From positions 1 to 16,189 of the forward strand of contig DHGD01000047.1 in assembly GCA_002402575.1 (NCBI GenBank): 16,189 nucleotides of DNA, given 5' to 3'. Below the pieces are notes generated by a model. The model saw only the letters and a list, made by a program, of their open reading frames with translations, was not told the origin of the DNA and searched no databases. Position 1 is the stretch's first letter; every line of letters begins with the position of its first letter. Shown here one piece after another: positions 7,347 to 14,509 of the stretch. This DNA is from Syntrophomonas sp. UBA4807 (lineage in GTDB: Bacteria; Bacillota; Syntrophomonadia; Syntrophomonadales; Syntrophomonadaceae). The position numbers and the translations under genes are program-made.

Positions 7347-8309
7347 CTATGTGGATAAAATCCGGGCAATCTCGAACATACCCAAATCAGGTGTGCGATG
7401 TCCGTTTATAACCTCTCCCAGGGGAATGGTATAGAAGCGGTCATCCTGACCTGCAACCATAACATTTGACTTGCCGCGCAGTATAGCATCAATGGCAGCT
7501 TTGCCCATGTATGAGGCCAAAATGCGGTCAATTGCGGTCGGGGTCCCCCCCCGCTGCACGTGGCCCAGGATGCTGACCCTGGTATCACGTCCGGTAGCGG
7601 CCATGATCTCATCCTTAAGCGTCATAACCGGGTACACCCCTTCGGCTACGATGATGATGCTATGCAGCTTGCCGCGTTCGGTTCCGCTTTTGATTTTACT
7701 TATAACCTGTCCGATGTCAGGTTCAATTTCGGGGATAAGTATAGATTCGGCGCCCCCGCCTACGCCGGCGGCCAGCGCTATTTCACCGCATCTTCTCCCC
7801 ATAACCTCGATGATGAAAACCCGGCCATGGCTGGTGGCGGTGTCGCGGATATTATTGATTGCGCTCAAAGCGGTGTTCACCGCGGTATCATAACCTATGG
7901 AACGGGTGTAGACCACGTCATTATCGATGGTGGCCGGTATGCCTATCACCTGCACTCCGTCACTCTCGCTGACAAGCTCATACCCTCCACGCATGCTGCC
8001 ATTGCCCCCGATGATGACCAGGCTGTCGATCCCCAAACGAGCCATATGCTCCCGGGCCCGAGCCCGCCCCTGTGTCTGCATAAAGTCCTTGGAACGGGAG
8101 GTGTGCAGGATGGTACCGCCCCGATGGATGATATCGGCTACCGAGCCAGGCGATAGTTTCTCATATTGGCCGCTAATCAGGCCTTCAAATCCCCGGTATA
8201 CCCCGAAGACTTCCATACCCTCATAAATAGCCGAGCGAACTACAGCCCGGATGGCGGCATTCATACCCGGGGCATCTCCACCACTGGTTAATACGGCCAC
8301 GCGTTTCAA
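7347..8309 (-). CDS. pfkA: 6-phosphofructokinase, PfkA type, TTG start
   Basis: This enzyme phosphorylates fructose 6-phosphate to the 1,6-bisphosphate. A TTG at 8309 is chosen because AAGGGGG lies 7 bases upstream and the product then begins KRVAVLTSGGDAPGMN, aligned with the starts of other PfkA proteins; the longer frame to 8429 would run into the 3' end of dnaE. Length is 320 residues, normal. Arg72, the TIDND catalytic motif (Asp126 and Asp128 here), VMGRRCGE and GHVQRGG are present. The E. coli literature residue Asp103, part of the GGDGS motif that helps bind Mg-ATP, is Asn103 here (codon AAT, 8003-8001). Gly104 is kept, and Ala sits at the next key site (124 in E. coli), where PPi-dependent enzymes have Lys, so ATP is the likelier phosphoryl donor. 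It lies 107 bases after dnaE and 30 bases before pyk. Confidence 0.95.
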   Translation of the reverse strand: MKRVAVLTSGGDAPGMNAAIRAVVRSAIYEGMEVFGVYRGFEGLISGQYEKLSPGSVADIIHRGGTILHTSRSKDFMQTQGRARAREHMARLGIDSLVIIGGNGSMRGGYELVSESDGVQVIGIPATIDNDVVYTRSIGYDTAVNTALSAINNIRDTATSHGRVFIIEVMGRRCGEIALAAGVGGGAESILIPEIEPDIGQVISKIKSGTERGKLHSIIIVAEGVYPVMTLKDEIMAATGRDTRVSILGHVQRGGTPTAIDRILASYMGKAAIDAILRGKSNVMVAGQDDRFYTIPLGEVINGHRTPDLGMFEIARILST

Positions 8310-8316
8310 AAAGAGA

Positions 8317-8323
8317 CCCCCTT
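8317..8323 (-). promoter_or_regulatory. Ribosome binding site deciding the TTG start of pfkA
   Basis: AAGGGGG on the - strand lies 7 bases before the TTG at 8309. No ATG or GTG with a similar site lies nearby in frame. Confidence 0.75.
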
Positions 8324-8416
8324 GCTCAAGATGCGGATGGAAATTAACGATAATATAGTCTTTTCCGATGCAGAACTCATTCATGCACCCGGCCTGAGCA
8401 TCTCGGCGACTGCGGG

Positions 8417-11400
8417 CTAAGCATACCATGAATATCTGATGCCGCTAATCTCCAGCAGCGATTGTTTAAACCTCAGATTGGCTTCCACCCGGAATTCATC
8501 GTTCAGAGCAATTCTTTTTCCGGGCATTTCCAATACTACCGGAATTATGCCGGGATTTTTCTTAAGGCGGGCCAGTAATTGTTTTTTGGTGCCATTATTT
8601 TGCTCGCCTTTTATGCCAATACGCATTTCATTTATTTCGGCAGCCAGCTTAAAGGCTTTTCTCAATATCAATTTGGGGGTATCATCGCGATTATCATAAA
8701 ATCCCTCGATGACTAGGTGGGCTTCGGACTGAAGTATCTCCAGGTGCTGTTTTAAAGCTGAAGGAAACACCAGGACTTCAACGCGTCCGCTCAAGTCCTC
8801 CAGGTAGAACTGAGCATACAGTTCTCCTTTGCGGCTGGTGCGGCGGGTCATGTTCAAAGCCATACCGGCCAGGCGGATATAGGAATCATCGTCTAAGCCT
8901 GGCAGATCAGCAATCTGATGGCTTATTAAAAGGGGCAACAGGCTCTTGTATTCATCCAGGGGATTGGCGGAAACATAGAAGCCTAAGACCTCCTTTTCCC
9001 GGTTGAGGCGTTCCTGCGGCAGCAGTTCACCTTGGGCCACCGGTACCGGTTCCTCCGCCATGATCTCGCTGGGCGCAAACAGGGAGAGCTGCTGGCTGGC
9101 ATCCTGCAGTTTGAGCTGGGCGGCGATATCGATGCATTCATCCATAATCGACAGGGCGCCCTTGCGGCTGATACCAACGCTGTCAAAGCACCCCGCGGCA
9201 ATCAGGTTTTCAATCATGCGTTTATTAATCTGGGTCAGATCGACGCGTTTGCAGAAGTCTAACAACGATGCAAAGGGCTGCTCTTTGCGGACCCGGACCA
9301 CGTTTCTCACCGCGCTTAAGCCCACGTTCTTAATCGCCCCCAGTCCGAAGCGGATGCCGCCGGAAGTAACAGTGAAATTCTCATAACTCTGGTTTATATC
9401 CGGGGGCAGGATCTTAATGCCCATGCGCTGACATTCACGCAGGTAAAAGGCCACTTTATCCTGGCTGTCGATAATGCTGGTCAGAAATGCGCACATGAAT
9501 TCCATTGGATAATGGGCCTTAAGATAAGCGGTTTGAAAGGAAATTAAGGCATAGGCTGCGGAATGGCTCTTGTTAAAACCGTAGCCAGCAAAGCTTTCCA
9601 TTAGGTCGAAGAGGTGCTGGGCCACATCGGGTTCAATTCGATTGCTCGCCGCCCCGCTGACAAACTTTTCCCGCTGCGCCTTAATCTCATTGGCCTTTTT
9701 CTTTCCCATGGCGCGGCGCAAAACATCGGCTTCCCCCATGGTGAAATTGGCCAAATCACTGGCGATGCGCATCACCTGTTCCTGGTAAAGTATGACTCCG
9801 TAGGTTTCTTTAAGGATGTCCTCCAGGCGGGGATCGAGGTATTGTATTTCCTGGCGCAGGTGTTTGCAGTTGATGAAATCCTCGACCATGCCGCTGCCCA
9901 GAGGGCCGGGGCGGTATAGGGCGATAACCGCGATCAGATCCTGAAAGCGGCTGGGGGCCAGGTCTTTGAGTATGCGTCTCAAGCCATCGCTCTCCAACTG
10001 GAACACCCCGATAGTGTCCCCTCTTGATAATAGCTGATATACTTCCCCATCATCCAGGGGCAGGCTGTCTATATCCAGTTTAATTCCCCGGGTATGTTTG
10101 ATTATTTCCACGGCCCGGTCTATCACCGTCAGGGTGCGCAGGCCCAGGATATCCATTTTCAGGAGTCCGATATCCTCAACCGTCTCCTTGGTATATTGGG
10201 TTACGACGTGGCCTTCTGGGGTTTTTTGCAAGGGCAACAAGGTGCTGAGACTTTCCTTGCCGATAACCACCCCGGCGGCGTGTATGGAAGCATGCCGGGG
10301 CATACCTTCCAAAGCCCGGGCGGTATCAATGATCCGCTGCGCGTTGTAATCACTCTGGTAGGCTTTAATTAGTTCTGAGGATATTTGCATAGCCCGATCA
10401 ATGGTGATCCCCAGCTCAGCAGGAATCATTTTGGCGATCCTGTCCACCTCGGCATAAGGTATGTTTAAGGCACGCCCCACGTCGCGGATGGCAGCGCGCG
10501 CGGCCATGGTGCCGAAGGTTATGATCTGCGCCACCTTGTCGACCCCATATTTTTCAACAATATAATCAATCACCCGGTCCCTTTTTTCAAAGCAGAAGTC
10601 GATATCAATATCCGGCATGCTGACCCGCTCCGGATTAAGAAAACGCTCGAATAACAGATCATAGGCAAGCGGATCGATGGCGGTAATGCCCAATACATAT
10701 GAAACCAGGCTTCCTGCTGCCGAACCCCGGCCGGGGCCTACCGGGACCTGATTGGAGCGGGCCCAGTTGACTAAATCCTGGACAATGAGAAAATAGGCGG
10801 CAAAGCCCATGTCATTTATAACCTTAAGCTCATACTCCAATCGTTCCGCCGCCTCCGGGGTGGGGTGAGGGTAGCGCTGGCGGAAACGCTCCCGGGTCAA
10901 AGCCGCCAGGTGCTCTTCCGGTTTTGAGCCGTCGGGAATATTATAATAGGGGAGATGAAAAGTTCCAAAATCGAAATGGAAGTTGCAACGCTCGGCAATC
11001 AGCGCGGTATTGGCCACCGCCTCGGGATATTCCCGGAATAATTCAGTCATTTCCTCAGCCGTTTTCAGGTAATACTCGCTGCCGGAAAACCTCATCCGGT
11101 TGTCGTCAGTGACCACCGTCCCGGTCTGAATGCACAGCAAAACATCCTGCACCTGAGCGTCCTTTTTATGAATATAATGCAGGTCATTGGTGGCCACCAA
11201 AGGGATGCCAGTCTGAGTGCTGATCTTTGCCAGACCCCGGTTCGCCACCGCTTCCTCGGGTATGCCATGGTTCTGCAATTCCAGATAGAAGTTGCCCCGG
11301 CCAAACCAGGATTCATATCGCCGAGCCAGTTCCAGCGCATCCTGCTCACGCCCCGCCAGAATCAACTGTGGTATTTCACCGCCTATGCAGGCGGACATGG

Positions 11401-11800
11401 CGATCAGCCCTGCGCTATATTGCTGCAGCAGTTCATGGTCGACCCGGGGTTTGTAATAAAACCCTTCCACATAAGCGCGGGTAACCAGCTGCGCCAGGTT
11501 GCGGTATCCGGTTTCATCCCTGCACAACAGAACCAGGTGATACTGGCTGGAATCGAGGCGAGCTTCGCGGTCCAGCCGGTTGCGCGGCGCGACATAGACT
11601 TCGCAGCCAATGATAGGCTTTACACCCTGTCTCTTGGCCTCACGATAAAAATCCACTGCCCCATACAAGGCCCCATGATCGGTAATTGCCAATGCAGGCA
11701 TACCAATTTCTTTCGCCCGGGCCACCAGGTCTTTGATGCGGCAGGCTCCGTCTAAAAGACTGTATTCGGTATGATTATGAAGGTGGACAAAATCGGGCAT
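8417..11800 (-). CDS. dnaE: DNA polymerase III alpha subunit (DnaE)
   Basis: This is a family C replicative DNA polymerase, 1127 residues from the ATG at 11800, whose product begins MPDFVHLHNHTEYSLLDG; an in-frame ATG at 11818 would add 6 residues and cannot be excluded. The site GGGGA lies 8 bases before 11800. The PHP domain (residues 1 to about 270) keeps all nine metal ligands: His6, His8, Asp17, His42, Glu67, His88, Cys138, Asp206, His208. The palm holds GPGRGSAAGS and PDIDIDF (residues 396-402, catalytic Asp397, Asp399). A beta-clamp motif QLSLF is at residues 904-908 (9091-9077). An OB fold follows near 955-1035. No separate DnaQ-type exonuclease domain is inserted, so it is DnaE rather than PolC. 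It sits just after the ybaK-like gene and before pfkA. Confidence 0.97.
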   Translation of the reverse strand: MPDFVHLHNHTEYSLLDGACRIKDLVARAKEIGMPALAITDHGALYGAVDFYREAKRQGVKPIIGCEVYVAPRNRLDREARLDSSQYHLVLLCRDETGYRNLAQLVTRAYVEGFYYKPRVDHELLQQYSAGLIAMSACIGGEIPQLILAGREQDALELARRYESWFGRGNFYLELQNHGIPEEAVANRGLAKISTQTGIPLVATNDLHYIHKKDAQVQDVLLCIQTGTVVTDDNRMRFSGSEYYLKTAEEMTELFREYPEAVANTALIAERCNFHFDFGTFHLPYYNIPDGSKPEEHLAALTRERFRQRYPHPTPEAAERLEYELKVINDMGFAAYFLIVQDLVNWARSNQVPVGPGRGSAAGSLVSYVLGITAIDPLAYDLLFERFLNPERVSMPDIDIDFCFEKRDRVIDYIVEKYGVDKVAQIITFGTMAARAAIRDVGRALNIPYAEVDRIAKMIPAELGITIDRAMQISSELIKAYQSDYNAQRIIDTARALEGMPRHASIHAAGVVIGKESLSTLLPLQKTPEGHVVTQYTKETVEDIGLLKMDILGLRTLTVIDRAVEIIKHTRGIKLDIDSLPLDDGEVYQLLSRGDTIGVFQLESDGLRRILKDLAPSRFQDLIAVIALYRPGPLGSGMVEDFINCKHLRQEIQYLDPRLEDILKETYGVILYQEQVMRIASDLANFTMGEADVLRRAMGKKKANEIKAQREKFVSGAASNRIEPDVAQHLFDLMESFAGYGFNKSHSAAYALISFQTAYLKAHYPMEFMCAFLTSIIDSQDKVAFYLRECQRMGIKILPPDINQSYENFTVTSGGIRFGLGAIKNVGLSAVRNVVRVRKEQPFASLLDFCKRVDLTQINKRMIENLIAAGCFDSVGISRKGALSIMDECIDIAAQLKLQDASQQLSLFAPSEIMAEEPVPVAQGELLPQERLNREKEVLGFYVSANPLDEYKSLLPLLISHQIADLPGLDDDSYIRLAGMALNMTRRTSRKGELYAQFYLEDLSGRVEVLVFPSALKQHLEILQSEAHLVIEGFYDNRDDTPKLILRKAFKLAAEINEMRIGIKGEQNNGTKKQLLARLKKNPGIIPVVLEMPGKRIALNDEFRVEANLRFKQSLLEISGIRYSWYA

Positions 11801-11821
11801 ATTTGATTTCCCCGTCATCGT

Positions 11822-12292
11822 CTATGGCACCATGGTTACATCACACCAGCTTCCTCCGGTAATTGCGGTAAGTTGCTCAAAGCTTACCGGCACTGCGGTA
11901 TTGGCTGTGCCGGCGGCGGCATATACCACTGGGAAGCGTCTCAGGCTGTCATCCAGGTAAATGGGGACTTGCGACTTCAAAGCGAAAGGGCACACCCCGC
12001 CAATGGGAAAACCGGTCACTTCCAGAACCTCATCGGCCGAGGCCATCCTCAAGCGTGTAGAGCTTATCTGCTTGATCTTCTTATTGTCAATACGGGCATC
12101 TCCAGTCGATACTATCAGCAGATAGGCGCCTTTTTTGTCTTTAAGCAGAATGGATTTGGCGATCTGCGCCACTTCAGTGCCCAAGGCCTGAGCGGCCAGG
12201 TATGAAGTGCTGGTATCCTGTTCAAATTCGATCACTTTCACGGTCGGATCTTTGCTGTAAAGGAATTGTTTTACTTTTTCAATAGCACACAT
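11822..12292 (-). CDS. YbaK/EbsC-family aminoacyl-tRNA deacylase
   Basis: Proteins of this family hydrolyse mischarged tRNAs, chiefly Cys-tRNA(Pro) or Ala-tRNA(Pro). The 156-residue length covers the single YbaK domain. Lys46, in the stretch AKSILLKDK, falls at the position of the functionally essential lysine of YbaK (Lys46). The family stretches GDARIDNKKIK, VTGFPIGGVCPFA and AAAGTANTA follow. The ATG at 12292 is the only sensible start; AAAGGAG lies upstream with a long 13-base gap, so translation may be modest. It is the first gene after the promoter at 12328-12356 and ends only 21 bases before the dnaE start. The exact tRNA substrate within the superfamily (YbaK, ProX, YeaK) is not resolved. 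Confidence 0.88.
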   Translation of the reverse strand: MCAIEKVKQFLYSKDPTVKVIEFEQDTSTSYLAAQALGTEVAQIAKSILLKDKKGAYLLIVSTGDARIDNKKIKQISSTRLRMASADEVLEVTGFPIGGVCPFALKSQVPIYLDDSLRRFPVVYAAAGTANTAVPVSFEQLTAITGGSWCDVTMVP

Positions 12293-12327
12293 GGGAAAAC
12301 TCGTGCTCCTTTGTTTAAACTTTTTAC

Positions 12328-12356
12328 ATTATAACTCAATACCTGGAATATGTAGA
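12328..12356 (-). promoter_or_regulatory. Sigma-A-type promoter of the ybaK-dnaE-pfkA-pyk unit
   Basis: Read on the - strand, TCTACA (12356-12351) is followed by 17 bases and then a perfect TATAAT (12333-12328). The -35 box matches four of six consensus bases. Transcription would begin near 12321, about 30 bases before the ybaK-like ATG. The genes downstream are close enough (21, 107 and 30 bases) to be one transcript. Confidence 0.6.
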
Positions 12357-12556
12357 GAGAGGCGGTCACTCACCATGGGCGGATAATCTCAGGCAACGTT
12401 AAACATCAAGGCGGGTGCTGCAAACGCGGCAACGGATCTGCTGCTTGCGGGGACGGGATTTCTCGCGGAGGGTATGCCTGGCGCGGGTTATTCCTGCCGG
12501 TTGGAGGAAAGGATTACTTTCAGCCCATCGGCCCGTCAGACATGCTGGTCAAACAC
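12357..12556. other. Spacer of about 200 bases between two - strand units
   Basis: This is most of the 318-base gap between coB and the ybaK-like gene; its ends hold the coB hairpin and the ybaK promoter. The middle is GC-rich. A - strand frame of 49 codons (12548-12399, 49 codons before the TAA) ends in a Cys-x-x-Cys tail (CRVCSTRLDV) but has no ATG, GTG or TTG start with a ribosome binding site. I see no convincing gene, repeat or RNA. Confidence 0.55.
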
Positions 12557-12591
12557 GCCAAGGGGCCATTCTCTTTGAATAGCCCCTTGGC
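12557..12591 (-). terminator. Hairpin after the CoA-transferase genes, probable terminator
   Basis: A perfect 10-base stem, GCCAAGGGGC (12557-12566) with GCCCCTTGGC (12582-12591), lies 19 bases past the coB stop. The loop contains a further 4-base pairing, ATTC with GAAT. On the - strand it is followed by GTGTTT rather than a T-run, so it is an imperfect intrinsic terminator or a 3'-end stabilising hairpin. Confidence 0.55.
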
Positions 12592-12610
12592 ATGGAATTT
12601 TTATGAAGGG

Positions 12611-13411
12611 TTAGGGAAGGAAAATACCCTCTTTATCCACTTCATTGTAGAGCAGTTCAATTTCTTCGACTGTGGGCCTTTCGGTTTCACCTTGGCACCG
12701 GGAGATATTCAGGTCGAACAGGCAGTTGTCTTTGACCTGCTCGGCAGTGAATCCAGGATGAACGGTATCCAGATACATGATACCATCATCGTCAAAGCGA
12801 AACACGCCCATATTGGTGATAACCGCGCTCGGTCCTCCCTGGAAGAACTTGCCGTAGACCTCTTTGCGGTGTACAAATTCACCGGACGGCCACTTGGGAA
12901 GTCTCCACCCCGGAGAAGTGATGTAATCCACATGTTCTTTGAAGCGGCGTTTCTCCTGCACCATGATGAACACGGTCCTGCGGGCCAGGGAGTTGATGTC
13001 CGGGTTTCCGCCGCTGCCGGTAAAGCGTTTCTTGGGGGCTGAGTAATCGCCCACCACGGTGGTGTTAACGTTGCCGTACTGGTCGATTTCGGCGCCGCCT
13101 AAGAAGCCCAGATCAACATAACCGCTGTGCAGCTGACCATAGAAGGCCTCGGTCAACCCGGCAGCTACGGAAGCCTGCCAGGCGCAGCGGGCGTCGCCCA
13201 CTGAGGCGGGGAGATCCACGGGCCTGCCGTCAACGCTGCCGGCCTCATAGATGCAAACCGAATTGGGGGCAGTGGTCTTCTGGGCCAGCATGATAGCCAG
13301 CATGGGCAGACCGGTACCGGCAAAAACTACGTCGCCATCATTTACTTCTCTGGCAGAGGCTACCGCCAGCAAATCATTGGGTTTGTAATTGGTAGCATAG
13401 TTTTTCGCCAT
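12611..13411 (-). CDS. Class I CoA-transferase, subunit B (GctB-like)
   Basis: This is the second subunit of a heteromeric family I CoA-transferase, which moves CoA between carboxylic acids through an enzyme-bound glutamyl thioester. Length is 266 residues, the same as glutaconate CoA-transferase subunit B of Acidaminococcus. Glu56, in IYEAGSVDGRP, falls where the catalytic Glu54 of GctB lies. The stretch FLGGAEIDQYGNVN is typical of the family. GGGGG lies 8 bases before the ATG. The ATG overlaps the coA stop by one base (TAATG), so the subunits are translated together. Mycobacterial IpdB, a ring-cleaving hydrolase, is the main alternative relative, but the retained Glu favours a real transferase. 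Substrate is not shown by the sequence; butyrate or another short-chain acid is inferred from the neighbours. Confidence 0.85.
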   Translation of the reverse strand: MAKNYATNYKPNDLLAVASAREVNDGDVVFAGTGLPMLAIMLAQKTTAPNSVCIYEAGSVDGRPVDLPASVGDARCAWQASVAAGLTEAFYGQLHSGYVDLGFLGGAEIDQYGNVNTTVVGDYSAPKKRFTGSGGNPDINSLARRTVFIMVQEKRRFKEHVDYITSPGWRLPKWPSGEFVHRKEVYGKFFQGGPSAVITNMGVFRFDDDGIMYLDTVHPGFTAEQVKDNCLFDLNISRCQGETERPTVEEIELLYNEVDKEGIFLP

Positions 13412-14388
13412 TATCTCGTCCCCCTTTTCATAGTTGTTGAGTAGCCCATGACGGTGTTGGCGCGAAGATTCTGCAGGTGGTTGACGCCCAGCTTCTCCAG
13501 ATAGGCTTCGTGTGAGTCAACACCATACACCCATTCATCAGCCCACTTCTTGTAGCCGTCTTTACTCTTGGAGGCCTGGTAGAAGGCCCTCATGAAATCG
13601 GCGTCAACGTCATAATTGAACTGTGATCCGGTGGGATGTGCTGCCCAGGGCAGTTCAACCACATAGTCCACCGCGTAACCGGGGGCGATATTGCGGTCAG
13701 GTTCCTGCCTGATATATTCCTCGGGAACGACCTCCTCGGCTATTACTATGACCTTGTCAGCCGCTTTGATAGCTTCAACATCAACATATCTCTGCGAAAA
13801 CACCCTGACTGTGCCTTCGGTGCCGATCTGAGACGCGTAAATGACGGCCCAATCCGGATTGGCAGCCGGGATCAAAAGGATCTCGCCTTTATCATAAAGG
13901 GTGTCATGAACGATATCGTATTTCTTCAGAGGGATTTTGGGATTAGAGCCGTCGCGCAAGCCAGCTTTTTTCAGATTGTCATATTTAGGGTTGAGAATAT
14001 CAGTACCCATGGACAGCGCCGTGGGGATGAAAGGCAGGCCGTAGGCACCGGCTAAAAGCCTGGCCACCGCTTGCCCGTGGCTGTAGTCCTCAACTATGAT
14101 GGAACCGTCGATCTGGCCCGCGGCAAGCGCCTCGCCAAGCTTGCCATACAGTTCGTGGCCTACCCAGCAGGACTCCCAAATCCCAATGCACCCGGCGCCA
14201 GCCAGGACCTCGGTGTGGGTGCCGCCGTTTACTTCGAACAAATGCAGGTTTTTCTTACCCTGGCGTACCATCTCATAGCAGAAAGCCATAGGCCGCCGCC
14301 AGATGGTGAAACCACTGAAGGTTAAGAAATCCCCGTCGTTGATCAAAGCAGCCGCTTCTTTCAATGTGACTTTTTGTGGTTTACCCAT
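13411..14388 (-). CDS. Class I CoA-transferase, subunit A (GctA-like)
   Basis: This is the first subunit of the same CoA-transferase, 325 residues, close to the 320 of GctA. The N-terminal part with LINDGDFLTFSGF is the usual CoA-transferase start. Other family marks are the LFEVNGG and IGIWESCWVG region and ALSMGTDIL near residue 135-145. The stretch WRRPMAF also recalls IpdA, so an IpdAB-type hydrolase cannot be excluded by eye. ATG at 14388 follows a very strong AAGGAGGAGG by 7 bases, which predicts high expression. It lies 121 bases after the acyl-CoA dehydrogenase, with a hairpin in between. No clear promoter was found in that gap, so read-through or processing from the upstream genes is possible. 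Confidence 0.85.
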   Translation of the reverse strand: MGKPQKVTLKEAAALINDGDFLTFSGFTIWRRPMAFCYEMVRQGKKNLHLFEVNGGTHTEVLAGAGCIGIWESCWVGHELYGKLGEALAAGQIDGSIIVEDYSHGQAVARLLAGAYGLPFIPTALSMGTDILNPKYDNLKKAGLRDGSNPKIPLKKYDIVHDTLYDKGEILLIPAANPDWAVIYASQIGTEGTVRVFSQRYVDVEAIKAADKVIVIAEEVVPEEYIRQEPDRNIAPGYAVDYVVELPWAAHPTGSQFNYDVDADFMRAFYQASKSKDGYKKWADEWVYGVDSHEAYLEKLGVNHLQNLRANTVMGYSTTMKRGTR

Positions 14389-14473
14389 TAATTTACCTCC
14401 TCCTTGTCGTCAAATCTCTCCTCTACACTGGCAAATCTTTCAGTATCAACACACCGTAGCAGCCTGTATGGGT

Positions 14474-14501
14474 TTTCCCGCCCCCTGTTGAGGGCGGGAA
14501 A
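14474..14501 (-). terminator. Hairpin between acyl-CoA dehydrogenase and CoA-transferase genes
   Basis: A perfect 10-base stem, TTTCCCGCCC (14474-14483) with GGGCGGGAAA (14492-14501), has an 8-base loop and starts 8 bases past the acd stop. There is no T-run on the - strand after it (the sequence reads ACCC), so it could be a weak or partial terminator or an RNA-processing and stability element that uncouples the two halves of the cluster. Confidence 0.5.
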
Positions 14502-14509
14502 TCATTATT

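Noticed and set aside
7560..8156. Open frame of 198 codons on the + strand
   Set aside because: It is antisense to pfkA, an intact and well-supported gene.
8310..8416. Internal promoter in the dnaE-pfkA gap (TATATT-like box)
   Set aside because: A plausible -35 box at the right distance was not found; the gap can be a simple leader.
8310..8429. N-terminal extension of pfkA to an upstream start overlapping dnaE
   Set aside because: The extension has no counterpart in PfkA proteins, while a TTG at 8309 has a good ribosome binding site and gives the standard N-terminus.
11168..11755. Open frame of 195 codons on the + strand
   Set aside because: It is antisense to the PHP domain of dnaE and has no recognisable motifs.
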